DNA of 64,000 nt. Source: CAZWVI01 sp964637165. Its GTDB lineage: Bacteria; Planctomycetota; UBA1135. Positions within the stretch are counted from its first letter, which is position 1. The number at the start of each line of letters is the position of its first letter. The position numbers were made by a program, and so were the translations under genes. Positions 8,942-17,004 of the stretch are shown here, in pieces. The stretch is taken from contig CAZWVI010000014.1 of assembly GCA_964637165.1 (NCBI GenBank), forward strand, positions 1-64,000. The letters are read 5' to 3'. Below the pieces are notes generated by a model, which was not told where the DNA came from, searched no databases, and saw only the letters and a list, made by a program, of their open reading frames with translations.

Positions 8942-8990
8942 GGCCTAATAGGTTACAAAAACCATGGCCTGCCTGTCCTAGAATGCTTAC

Positions 8991-9701
8991 ATGGAAAACT
9001 CATCGCGCCCCGATGAAGAAGTTCGGCCACACTCGCTTGAAGTTGTCACCGACTTGAGTGATGCGCGCTCGTGCAGTGATGGATTTCTGCAAGTGCGGCG
9101 CCTAGAAGTGCGGCACCAATATTCCAATGGCGAGTACTCGCCAATTTATCCGTGTGACGTGGTTTCGCGCCGCGGCACTGATGCTGTCGGCGTGGTCTTG
9201 TGGTTTCGCGATGAGTGTGGCGTTCCAATGGTGGTTCTAAAAGAAGGTGTGCGTCCGCCGATTTGGTTGCGCCGCCAAAAAGATTTAATTCAACCTGACC
9301 CGCATGCGCCTTTGATGTTAATCGAGTTGGTGGCTGGAATTTTGGAGGACACTGACCGCGGCCTGCAAGGATTATCCCAGCGCGCCGCCGCTGAAACTCG
9401 CGAAGAAGCGGGGATCGACCTGGCGCCAACGGCATTTTCGGAATTGGGTGCGGCAATGTTTCCATCGCCCGGAGTGGCAGATGAAAAAGTATTTTTAATG
9501 TGTGCCGAACTTTCAGAGCCACCACCAATAAGTGGCAGCGAAACTGGTGGCGATGGTTCGCCAATGGAGCACGGTACTCGCGTTTTAGTTATGCCGTTAA
9601 AGGGAGCCCTCGCGGATTGCACTTCGGGAGTAATACCGACCATGCTTGCCGAGTTAGGCTTGCGGAGATTAGCCGAAAAATTGGCCAAAGAAAATGATTG
9701 A
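8991..9701 (+). CDS. Nudix hydrolase, ADP-ribose pyrophosphatase-like
   Basis: This 236-residue protein has a Nudix box in which G-I-L-E-D leads, through a slightly long loop, to A-E-T-R-E-E-A-G-I. The preceding E-L-V-A-G and following F-P-S-P-G are typical of the ADP-sugar pyrophosphatase subgroup. The first of the usual R-E pair in the box is A-E, but the metal-binding E-x-x-E-E core is kept. The N-terminal 60 residues are beta-rich, as in ADPRases. It starts a plus-strand operon, and its TGA overlaps the start of the Gfo/Idh gene by 8 bases. ADP-ribose or a nucleotide sugar is the likely substrate. Confidence 0.82.
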   Translation: MENSSRPDEEVRPHSLEVVTDLSDARSCSDGFLQVRRLEVRHQYSNGEYSPIYPCDVVSRRGTDAVGVVLWFRDECGVPMVVLKEGVRPPIWLRRQKDLIQPDPHAPLMLIELVAGILEDTDRGLQGLSQRAAAETREEAGIDLAPTAFSELGAAMFPSPGVADEKVFLMCAELSEPPPISGSETGGDGSPMEHGTRVLVMPLKGALADCTSGVIPTMLAELGLRRLAEKLAKEND

Positions 9702-10674
9702 GCAAGACCAACAGCAAATGGCTAAACCCCGCGTGGTAGTAGTCGGTGCGCGTCGTGTCCGCACCGGCACTGGGCCGTTTTTAGCTTTGCAAATTGCTGA
9801 TGCTGGCGCAGATGTGAACGCGGTAATTGGCACTAACTTAGCCAACGCAACCGTGGCTAGTGATTGGTTAAAAGTGCGCGGTGTAAAGGCAACGCCATTT
9901 GTTGATTGGGATGAAATGATGGCTGAGGCTGCACCGGACGCATTGGTCTTGGCAAGTCCTGCCGGCACTCATTTGCCATGGTTGAAAGTGGCGCTGGCTT
10001 CAGGGGTGCACGTTTTATGTGAAAAGCCGTTGCTGGCAAGTGCTCGTACTGACGCTTCGGCAGTTGTGCACACCGCTGAAGAAGATCACGCAGAAGCCAA
10101 AGAATTAGCCCGCGCCTTCGCTTCTGCAGGATTATTATTGCGCGAAAATTGTCAATGGCCATACACCCTAAGTGATTTCTCTAAATTGCATCCAAGTGCT
10201 GATTTAACCAAAGCATCGTGGTTTGAAATGTTGATGAGCCCAAGTGGGGAAGGGGTCAATCGCTGGCTGGAATTGCTTTCGCATCCAGTTAGTTTGCTGC
10301 AAGAAGTTGCCCCAGGTCCGGTCGAAATAATTGATCCGCATTATCACCAAGATCGTGAACTTCGCTTCACTTGGCGTACCGTGAATCGCGAATTGGAATG
10401 CTTAGTTGGAATTGTTCCGGATACGGTTTATCCGCGTCCAGCAGAATTTTCTTTTGATGGCTGCTTGATGAAGCGCTCGATCAATCAAGAAAATTATCAA
10501 TTCTCATTTAGCTCCGGTGCCGAGGAAATCCTGGCTGATGATCCAATGCCACAAAGTGTCGCGGCTTTCTTGCGAGAATTGCATAAAGCCAAACAGCATA
10601 GTTGTGCTCCGATGAATGAGGACTTGGTGCGCCGTCAAAAAGTACTAGCAGAATTGTTAAATGCCCGAAGTTAA
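9694..10674 (+). CDS. Gfo/Idh/MocA-type NAD(P)-dependent oxidoreductase
   Basis: This 326-residue protein begins with a Rossmann segment R-V-V-V-V-G-A. It continues with the family landmarks V-L-A-S-P-A-G-T-H and H-V-L-C-E-K-P-L; the E-K-P Lys is the conserved catalytic or cofactor residue. The C-terminal half is the mixed alpha/beta substrate domain. Members oxidise or reduce sugars and their amino or nucleotide derivatives. A second possible start is the ATG at 9718. The gene overlaps both neighbours, so it is made together with the radical SAM protein. The substrate is unknown. Confidence 0.8.
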   Translation: MIEQDQQQMAKPRVVVVGARRVRTGTGPFLALQIADAGADVNAVIGTNLANATVASDWLKVRGVKATPFVDWDEMMAEAAPDALVLASPAGTHLPWLKVALASGVHVLCEKPLLASARTDASAVVHTAEEDHAEAKELARAFASAGLLLRENCQWPYTLSDFSKLHPSADLTKASWFEMLMSPSGEGVNRWLELLSHPVSLLQEVAPGPVEIIDPHYHQDRELRFTWRTVNRELECLVGIVPDTVYPRPAEFSFDGCLMKRSINQENYQFSFSSGAEEILADDPMPQSVAAFLRELHKAKQHSCAPMNEDLVRRQKVLAELLNARS

Positions 10675-11884
10675 TCCACCAAAAAATGAAAGCAACACCA
10701 GCTTTCATGACTTTTCGGATAAGTTGTGCCGCCCTGGATTTCATGAAGTCGTCCGCGATTACATCGCCTGGCGCCGTGGTGAACGCACTACTAGTGATTG
10801 GGAAATGGGCACCGCTCCCTTGTCGATTAACTTGGATTTAACCACCGCCTGCAATTATGCCTGTGACCACTGCATTGATTGGGATTCACTCAATTCGCCG
10901 GTGCGGCATGACATGCACGCGTTGCGCGACTCATTGAGTGAACTTGCTAAGCGTGGTATGCGTTCAGTAATTTTGATTGGTGGCGGCGAACCGACCTTGC
11001 ATCCTGAGTTTGTCGAAATTGTGCGTTTTTTAAAACAAGATTTAGCTCAACAGTTGGCGATTGTTAGCAACGGTAGTCGCAATCGTATTATTGCCAAAGC
11101 GGCCAAATATTTAACTAAAGGCGATTGGGTGCGGCTTAGCTTGGACAGTGGAACTAATGACACATTTATTAAAATGCATAAGCCGAAGAGTGGTATTTCA
11201 TTGCAAGATATTTGCACTAGCGCCGAGGAGATAAAAGCGACCAAACCTGAGATTACCTTAGGCTTTTCTTTTGTGATAACTTGGCGAGGAAGCCAACGCG
11301 ATGATGTTGCAGTGATTCCCAATTTTCAGGAAATGGAAGCCGCATCACACCTTGCCCATCAGCATGGCTTTGATTACATTTCCTTTAAGCCCTTCTTGAA
11401 TCGAACAGCTGAAGGGGCCGAAGTTCTGAACGCCGCTCAAGCCCAACAACAGCAATCCGCCATTGAAGCCATTAAGGAAGGTTTAGTTCGCTCTCATGCA
11501 ACTGGAATTAAGGTCCTTGAGTCACGTAATTTAAAAGTCCTGCTAGATGGAAGTTGGCGTGAGTTAACTAAGCAACCCAAAGAGTGCCACATGCAAGCAC
11601 TAAGGCAAGTAATCTCACCCTTGGGAGTTTTTAATTGCCCCGCGCATCGCGGAGTGGCGCGCGCCAGAATTGGTGATGCAAGTGCTTGGGCCGCAGTTGG
11701 AGGATTAGCCGCTCCTGCTGCCGCTGCAACTGGTTCCATCATTCAAAGTTTCGATGCGAGTTGTGAATGCGCTGAAGTAACTTGCTTGTACAACGCAACC
11801 AATCACATGATTCAAGAAGTTATTGACGGCGATGGCGAATTGCCAAGTGCTCCAGCCTTGAATAATCCAGATTTCTTTTTATAA
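10661..11884 (+). CDS. Radical SAM protein with extra C-terminal cysteines
   Basis: The 407-residue protein has the radical SAM cluster motif C-N-Y-A-C-D-H-C (Cys64, 68, 71), then G-G-G-E-P-T-L-H-P and a Ser-rich partial TIM barrel. C-terminal Cys residues (C-H-M near 310, N-C-P near 328, and C-E-C plus T-C near 370-380) look like auxiliary Fe-S ligands of the SPASM or twitch kind. Such enzymes perform radical chemistry on peptides, sugars or cofactors. Its start overlaps the oxidoreductase gene by 14 bases. No small precursor peptide is obvious nearby, so a RiPP role is not favoured. The substrate is unknown. Confidence 0.85.
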   Translation: MPEVNPPKNESNTSFHDFSDKLCRPGFHEVVRDYIAWRRGERTTSDWEMGTAPLSINLDLTTACNYACDHCIDWDSLNSPVRHDMHALRDSLSELAKRGMRSVILIGGGEPTLHPEFVEIVRFLKQDLAQQLAIVSNGSRNRIIAKAAKYLTKGDWVRLSLDSGTNDTFIKMHKPKSGISLQDICTSAEEIKATKPEITLGFSFVITWRGSQRDDVAVIPNFQEMEAASHLAHQHGFDYISFKPFLNRTAEGAEVLNAAQAQQQQSAIEAIKEGLVRSHATGIKVLESRNLKVLLDGSWRELTKQPKECHMQALRQVISPLGVFNCPAHRGVARARIGDASAWAAVGGLAAPAAAATGSIIQSFDASCECAEVTCLYNATNHMIQEVIDGDGELPSAPALNNPDFFL

Positions 11885-13102
11885 ATGACTAAGCATAATT
11901 CAATGCCCGAGCGGGAACATGAACTGTTCGAGCAATATCAAACTCCTGGCACCGCCGAGCATTATGCCACTGGACGTTGGCAGCAATCTAGGCGTGCGCG
12001 CCGCAGTTCCGCTCAGGAACTAAAAATTGTTAAACAGTTTTGTCAGCAAATTGGACCACTGGCAAATATTTTGGATATTCCGTGCGGCACCGGTCGCTTT
12101 TCGCAACTTCTTGGTGAGTTTGCCGAGCAAGTTGTGCGCGCGGATTTATCTAGTGCCATGTTAGGCCAAGTCGCTGTGGGTAAAGGTACTAGCAAAACTA
12201 ATAATCTCCAAGCATCGGCCGCAGCAATTCCATTTGCTAATAGTGCCTTTGACTTAGCCTTTTGTTTTAGACTTTTGCATCATTTTGAATTGCCCGAACA
12301 GCGAATCGAAGTATTAAGTGAACTTGCCAGAGTTTCGCGCCGTTGGGTAATCGGTACCTTCTTCGACAGCTCAAGTTTTCAAGCATGGCGCAATAGAGTG
12401 CGTGGCAAAGTCGGAACCCGCTATCCACAATCAATTGCCTCAATTCATGCTGAAGCGGCCGCCGCCGGTTTGCGCGTTAAAGAGATGCGATTCCTAAGCA
12501 AAAAAATATCTGAGCAAATGGTTGTGCTTTTGGAGAAAGTTGAACATCAAGATGAAGTTATTCTCGATTTGCCTAGTGTGTGTCTAGAACGGCGAAGCTT
12601 GTCCAACCGAAATGAGTATGCCCACAAGCGTTATTTTTTTCCTAACACTATGCGTCGGCTTGGCGCTGCTCATCGTCATACTTGGCGTAAACCTTGTCGT
12701 GCGCAGCAAGAGTATCAAAACCTAGTTCGTTTAGAGCAACTCGCAGTCCCGGTTGTTAAACCCACAAGCTGGTGGTGCCAGCGCGATGCCTTTGGATTTG
12801 TTCGTGATAGTGGTGTGATAAGTCAATGGTGCGATGCCCCGAATGCCGAACAAGTTTCCGCTGAACATTTAGCTGATTGGTTGATTGAGCACGAAACAAA
12901 TTTACGTGAGAGTATTGCAAAAATTCATGGGGCAGGGTGTTTGTATAGGGGACTTCACCCACGCAATCTATTGTTGAGTTCCACTGGTCCCCGTTGGCTG
13001 GATCCGGCTAAATGCCACTGGTTTAGAAATCCCAAACAAAAAAAATTCCTCTCCGCCGCCGCAGCAGAGGAGAGGAACTTTTGGCAGGAATTAAATTCCT
13101 AA
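11885..13102 (+). CDS. Methyltransferase fused to degenerate LPS-kinase-like domain
   Basis: The 405-residue protein has two parts. Residues about 30-215 form a class I SAM methyltransferase: motif I is I-L-D-I-P-C-G-T-G-R-F (62-72), the acidic post-I loop is R-A-D-L-S, and L-L-H-H-F follows. Residues about 240-405 resemble the WaaP/Kdo-kinase family, with R-x-x-Q-E-Y-x-N-L-x-R-L near 270 and I-A-K-I-H-G-A-G. The catalytic loop reads Y354-R-G-L-H-P-R-N361 where kinases have H-x-D-L-x-x-x-N, so the catalytic Asp is Gly; Asp373 at the metal site remains. It starts directly after the radical SAM stop. Phosphotransfer may be lost or altered. The kinase-like call is the less certain half. Confidence 0.7.
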   Translation: MTKHNSMPEREHELFEQYQTPGTAEHYATGRWQQSRRARRSSAQELKIVKQFCQQIGPLANILDIPCGTGRFSQLLGEFAEQVVRADLSSAMLGQVAVGKGTSKTNNLQASAAAIPFANSAFDLAFCFRLLHHFELPEQRIEVLSELARVSRRWVIGTFFDSSSFQAWRNRVRGKVGTRYPQSIASIHAEAAAAGLRVKEMRFLSKKISEQMVVLLEKVEHQDEVILDLPSVCLERRSLSNRNEYAHKRYFFPNTMRRLGAAHRHTWRKPCRAQQEYQNLVRLEQLAVPVVKPTSWWCQRDAFGFVRDSGVISQWCDAPNAEQVSAEHLADWLIEHETNLRESIAKIHGAGCLYRGLHPRNLLLSSTGPRWLDPAKCHWFRNPKQKKFLSAAAAEERNFWQELNS

Positions 13103-14050
13103 TTACTTATTTAGTTCTTCTACTAGAGCCGGAAGAACTTCATTCACATCTCCAACAATTCCATAACTTGCGTGCTGGAAAATTGGTGCATCGGCATCTT
13201 TGTTAATCGCCACAATGCACTTCGACGAGGCCATGCCCGCGAGGTGTTGAATTGCGCCAGAGATGCCGCAGGCAATGTAAAGTTCAGGTGAAACGGTTTT
13301 GCCAGTTTGGCCAACTTGCTCACCGTGTGGCCGCCATCCGGAATCGACAACTGCGCGCGATGCCCCGAGAGCTGAACCAGGAATCGCATCGGCAATGGCC
13401 TCAAGCAATTTCCAGCTTTCAGCGTCACCCATTCCACGTCCACCACTGATAACAACAGTAGCTTCGGAAACGTCGGGCCGTCCACCAGTCTTTGCTGAAA
13501 GACCAGTTACCATGCCCTTTCCAGCTTCAGCTGTGCAGGTGCTGATTTCGGCAACAGCTTGGCGATTAGCCGCGGCAAAGTGATTTCCGCGCAATGATGC
13601 GACCGGAGTTTCACCCTTAACTTTTACCTTTAGTAAAGCTTTGCCACCATAGGTTGGGCGGGTGAATTGAAATCCACCATCAACAAATTCAGCAGCAATG
13701 CAATCAGCGGCAAAGCCAGACTCCAAGGCTGCGGCGATGCGCGCTGAAATGTCGCGGCCGCGAGCACTTGCACCGAGCAAAACTAATCCGGCAGCTTTTT
13801 CTTTGGCGACGCGCGCGGCAGTTGCCGCGGCACCATCACCAGAGTGATTGCCGTTTTCAGTGCACATTGCACAATCAGCACCAGCGGCACCAAGCGCGGC
13901 ACCATCTAGTTCAGCCTTTTCGGTGGCCAGCGCGATTACTTCGCCGCCGCCACTAGCATCAGCTAAGGTGCGCGCAGCACCAAGGCATTCAAGTGAAGAT
14001 GGACGCACTGCGCCATCGCGAGTTTCGAGTACTACAAGAATGTTGGTCAT
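13103..14050 (-). CDS. etfA: Electron transfer flavoprotein alpha subunit
   Basis: The 315-residue protein has the EtfA N-terminal alpha/beta domain starting I-L-V-V-L-E. Its C-terminal FAD domain carries S-G-G-R-G-M and the signature near the end (Y-I-A-C-G-I-S-G-A-I-Q-H, then A-I-N-K-D-x-x-A-P-I-F). With EtfB it carries electrons from acyl-CoA and other flavin dehydrogenases to the quinone pool. It lies 11 bases after etfB. It ends exactly next to the stop of the convergent methyltransferase gene, and no clear terminator hairpin is visible between them. Confidence 0.96.
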   Translation of the reverse strand: MTNILVVLETRDGAVRPSSLECLGAARTLADASGGGEVIALATEKAELDGAALGAAGADCAMCTENGNHSGDGAAATAARVAKEKAAGLVLLGASARGRDISARIAAALESGFAADCIAAEFVDGGFQFTRPTYGGKALLKVKVKGETPVASLRGNHFAAANRQAVAEISTCTAEAGKGMVTGLSAKTGGRPDVSEATVVISGGRGMGDAESWKLLEAIADAIPGSALGASRAVVDSGWRPHGEQVGQTGKTVSPELYIACGISGAIQHLAGMASSKCIVAINKDADAPIFQHASYGIVGDVNEVLPALVEELNK

Positions 14051-14061
14051 CTAATTATCTC

Positions 14062-14817
14062 CTATAGAACTTTTGCTTCTTCTTTAAGTAAGGTTACTAA
14101 TTCGACGACGGCGGTTGCGTCTTCGCCGATGATGCGACCTTCAGGGCGAGCGGGGGGCATCTCTAATGAAATGACCTCCAAGCCGTCGGCGACAGAATCA
14201 ACTTCAACAATGTCGAGTGGTTTTTTCTTGGCCTTCATGATGCCCTTTAAACTTGCGTAACGAGGTTCGTTTAATCCTTTTTGGCAAGTGATTGCACATG
14301 GTCGCGTTGCCTCGACAGTTTCAACACCGCCCTCAACTTCGCGTTGGCAAATAACTTTGTCTGCTTGAACTTCCAATGCGATTACTTCAGTGACGCAAGA
14401 AATACCAAGCATAGTTGCAACTGCTGGACCAACACCATGTTGATCTTTATCGACTGCTTGTTTACCGAAGAAAACCAAATCAAATTCTTGACATTTAATT
14501 GCCTCCGACAAAGTGCGGGCAGTGGTCATTGCATCAGCTTGTGGGGCAGCATCATTCTGCAACAAAGTTGCCGAGTCAGCACCCATCGCTAAAACCGTGC
14601 GCAATTCCTTCTGAGAATCTTTAGCACCAAAGCAAATTGCGCTAACTGATCCTTCGCCAGCATCCTCGACTTGCTTTAACGCCTCTTCGACCGCAAATTC
14701 GTCGTAGGGGTTAAGGATGAACTCGACTCCAGTGGGGTCGATGGAAGTACCATCACCGGCAATTTTTACCCGGGTTGTGGTCGAGGGGACGCGTTTTACA
14801 CAGACTATTGTTTTCAA
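14062..14817 (-). CDS. etfB: Electron transfer flavoprotein beta subunit
   Basis: The protein is 251 residues from a TTG start at 14817. That start was chosen because GGGAG lies seven bases upstream and the sequence then begins K-T-I-V-C-V-K-R-V-P, the usual EtfB start. A longer frame from another TTG at 14856 adds 13 unlikely residues. Family landmarks are N-P-Y-D-E-F-A-V-E-E-A, the A-M-G-A-D loop, F-F-G-K-Q-A-V-D and the AMP-binding C-terminal half. EtfB binds AMP and pairs with EtfA. No ETF:quinone oxidoreductase gene is in the window. Confidence 0.95.
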   Translation of the reverse strand: MKTIVCVKRVPSTTTRVKIAGDGTSIDPTGVEFILNPYDEFAVEEALKQVEDAGEGSVSAICFGAKDSQKELRTVLAMGADSATLLQNDAAPQADAMTTARTLSEAIKCQEFDLVFFGKQAVDKDQHGVGPAVATMLGISCVTEVIALEVQADKVICQREVEGGVETVEATRPCAITCQKGLNEPRYASLKGIMKAKKKPLDIVEVDSVADGLEVISLEMPPARPEGRIIGEDATAVVELVTLLKEEAKVL

Positions 14818-14864
14818 GGGTGTTCTCCCGTAAAGGTGACCACAGATTGTAGCCAATAATTCAA

Positions 14865-15599
14865 TTAAGCCAACTCAAAGCGTTTGCCAAGGTATACCTT
14901 GCGCACTTGCTCATTAGCGACCAATTCTTTTGGCGAGCCCTCGGCTAAAACTTTGCCCTCAGCCATAATATAGGCTCGTTCGGTTATGTGGAGTGTCTCC
15001 CGCACGTTGTGGTCAGTTAGCAGGATGGCTATCCCGCGCGCTTCAAGTCCGGTAAGAATCTCCTGAATGTCCTCCACAGCCACTGGGTCAATTCCTGAAA
15101 ATGGTTCGTCAAGTAAAATAATTGCTGGGTCAGTGGCCAATGCGCGGGCAATTTCTAGCCGGCGCCGCTCGCCGCCGCTTAAAACTTCACCCAAACTTTT
15201 GCGAATATGGCCAAGTCCGAACTCTTCAATGAGCTTTTCGCTTTTGGCTTGGCGTTGGGATAATTCATGTCCGGTTAATTCCAAAATCGCAATCAAGTTC
15301 TCCTCAACGCTTAACTTGCGGAAGACCGAAGCTTCTTGGGCAAGGTAGCCAAGACCTAAACGCGCCCGTTGGTGAATGGCCTGTTGGGTTACGTTATGAC
15401 CACGCAGGAAAATGTCGCCACTATCTGGCGCCACCATGCCCATGCACATTCGGAAACTGGTTGTTTTGCCAGCGCCGTTTGGTCCAAGCAGGCCAACAAA
15501 TTCGCCTTCACTGACTTGCAATGAAACATCGTTTACAACTTTGCGTCCCTTGTAAGATTTGCAAATTCCTTTTACTTCTAAAAGTGTGTTGTTATTCAT
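14865..15599 (-). CDS. lptB: LPS export ABC transporter ATP-binding protein
   Basis: The 244-residue ATPase has Walker A G-P-N-G-A-G-K-T-T, Q-loop A-Q-E-A-S-V-F-R, signature L-S-G-G-E-R-R-R, Walker B I-I-L-L-D-E-P-F-S-G-I-D-P and switch T-D-H-N-V. F-R-K-L-S-V-E-E-N and T-D-H-N-V-R-E-T-L are typical of LptB. It drives LPS extraction from the inner membrane with LptFG, which are not in the window. The ATG at 15599 overlaps the TGA of lepB (ATGA). Its presence argues for an outer membrane with LPS. Confidence 0.94.
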   Translation of the reverse strand: MNNNTLLEVKGICKSYKGRKVVNDVSLQVSEGEFVGLLGPNGAGKTTSFRMCMGMVAPDSGDIFLRGHNVTQQAIHQRARLGLGYLAQEASVFRKLSVEENLIAILELTGHELSQRQAKSEKLIEEFGLGHIRKSLGEVLSGGERRRLEIARALATDPAIILLDEPFSGIDPVAVEDIQEILTGLEARGIAILLTDHNVRETLHITERAYIMAEGKVLAEGSPKELVANEQVRKVYLGKRFELA

Positions 15600-16999
15600 C
15601 GAACGAATCCAAGGCGTACTACAGGCCACAGTGGCATGAATACAACTAAGGCGCGACCCATTAAATGGCTGCGCGGTACAAAAGAAGCCGGAGTCCGCCG
15701 GTCTTGCAAGATGGACTCTTTAGGAATGTTGAAGAGCTCACCGTTTTGGTCGCGGAAGGCCATCAAATCTTTTTGATTGTTCCACCGCGGGTTGTCAAAT
15801 TGCGGGTTGCTGCCGTTGCGGAAGTTGTCGCCACGAAATTCTGATTGTCCATCGATTGCCGGATCAATTACTAACTCACGCGCTTCCCAGTCACGGCCAT
15901 CATGCGAGTTTTGGGTGTTGTCACCCATCATGAAGTATTCACCTTCAGGAATTGTGAACAGAGGTGCTGCGCCACGCATCGGCGACAAGTAATGAATATC
16001 GCGGAATATTTGAGGTGATTGAATTAACCAATTCGAATTTGGTGCAACAAAACTGATTTCATTAGTTTTGGCTTTTTTCGCTTCAAGCTTGAGCGTGTCA
16101 CTCCATGTCCAATCGCCAATGCGAGCGAAAATGGTGTGGTCCCAGAATTTAATTTCAACTTGGGTCGCAGTGTTGAGCTTCAAGTTTTGTTCAACATCAA
16201 TGGTGCGCCCATCAGGCAGGGAAAGTCGAATTGACTCACTTCCATTTTCGTTGAAATTCAGTTTGATTGGATAGGGGCCAGCATCTAGTGAGATGATTAG
16301 CGGCGCGTCAGTTTTTTCTGGAATTACTTCAATATCAAGATAGAGGTCGGAGACGACATTTCGCTTTAATGCGCCGGCTCCGGAAACTGGAATACTGTTG
16401 GCGATTTTGTCTGGGTACCCGTGGCGGTACTCATCCTTAATTACAGTGGCGGTACGAACTTGGCGGCCGGCACCTAATGCCAATTGACCAGAGTTGTTGG
16501 CAACTTGACCGGTGGTGTCCCAGCCTGACCAAGTAGTGCCGACATTACCTGGGGCGGGTAACACCCGCTTCCATAAAGTTTTTTGTAAGTCGGCAGGTTT
16601 ACTTTCAATCGTGAACTCTTCGCCTTCGCCGGCGCGAGTCCAGATGTCGCCGTGTTGAATGAACAACTCTTCACCGGGCATGCCAACTAAGCGTTTAACA
16701 TAATTTTGGTGGGCGAGTAGTGGGTAACGGAACACCACAACTTCCCAGCGTTGAGGATTGCGTAACCACCATGAAACTTTGTCAACCAGTACGCGGTCGT
16801 GAACGCCACCATTTGGGTAGCGAGTTAAGGGGTCAACCAAATCAGTACCCATCATGGTTGGCATCATGGAGCCGGTAGGGATTTGATAGGCCTCGAGCGC
16901 GAAAACTTTTAAGCCCAAAGCCATGGCGATGGCAAAGACCACCATTTCAATTCCATCACGAAATGGATGCTTGGATTTTTCTTTGGGCTTTTTGCTCAT
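15596..16999 (-). CDS. lepB: Signal peptidase I with large internal insertion
   Basis: This 467-residue protein has one N-terminal transmembrane helix (about 18-36), the catalytic Ser44 in P-T-G-S-M-M-P-T-M and the catalytic Lys102 in Y-V-K-R-L-V-G. The late motif M-G-D-N-T-x-N-S-x-D-G-R-D-W is also present. It removes signal peptides at the outer face of the inner membrane. Usual family members have 200-320 residues. The excess is a beta-rich segment of roughly 200 residues between the Lys box and the M-G-D-N box. Similar large signal peptidases occur in Planctomycetota. The gene sits between lepA and lptB and overlaps the latter by four bases. Confidence 0.93.
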   Translation of the reverse strand: MSKKPKEKSKHPFRDGIEMVVFAIAMALGLKVFALEAYQIPTGSMMPTMMGTDLVDPLTRYPNGGVHDRVLVDKVSWWLRNPQRWEVVVFRYPLLAHQNYVKRLVGMPGEELFIQHGDIWTRAGEGEEFTIESKPADLQKTLWKRVLPAPGNVGTTWSGWDTTGQVANNSGQLALGAGRQVRTATVIKDEYRHGYPDKIANSIPVSGAGALKRNVVSDLYLDIEVIPEKTDAPLIISLDAGPYPIKLNFNENGSESIRLSLPDGRTIDVEQNLKLNTATQVEIKFWDHTIFARIGDWTWSDTLKLEAKKAKTNEISFVAPNSNWLIQSPQIFRDIHYLSPMRGAAPLFTIPEGEYFMMGDNTQNSHDGRDWEARELVIDPAIDGQSEFRGDNFRNGSNPQFDNPRWNNQKDLMAFRDQNGELFNIPKESILQDRRTPASFVPRSHLMGRALVVFMPLWPVVRLGFVR

Positions 17000-17004
17000 G
17001 CTTA

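Noticed and set aside
9046..9564. 172-codon minus-strand frame over the Nudix gene
   Set aside because: Composition is low in hydrophobic structure and the plus strand carries a complete Nudix protein.
14818..14856. Longer etfB start at an upstream TTG
   Set aside because: The 13 extra residues are not EtfB-like and the inner TTG has a GGGAG at good spacing.
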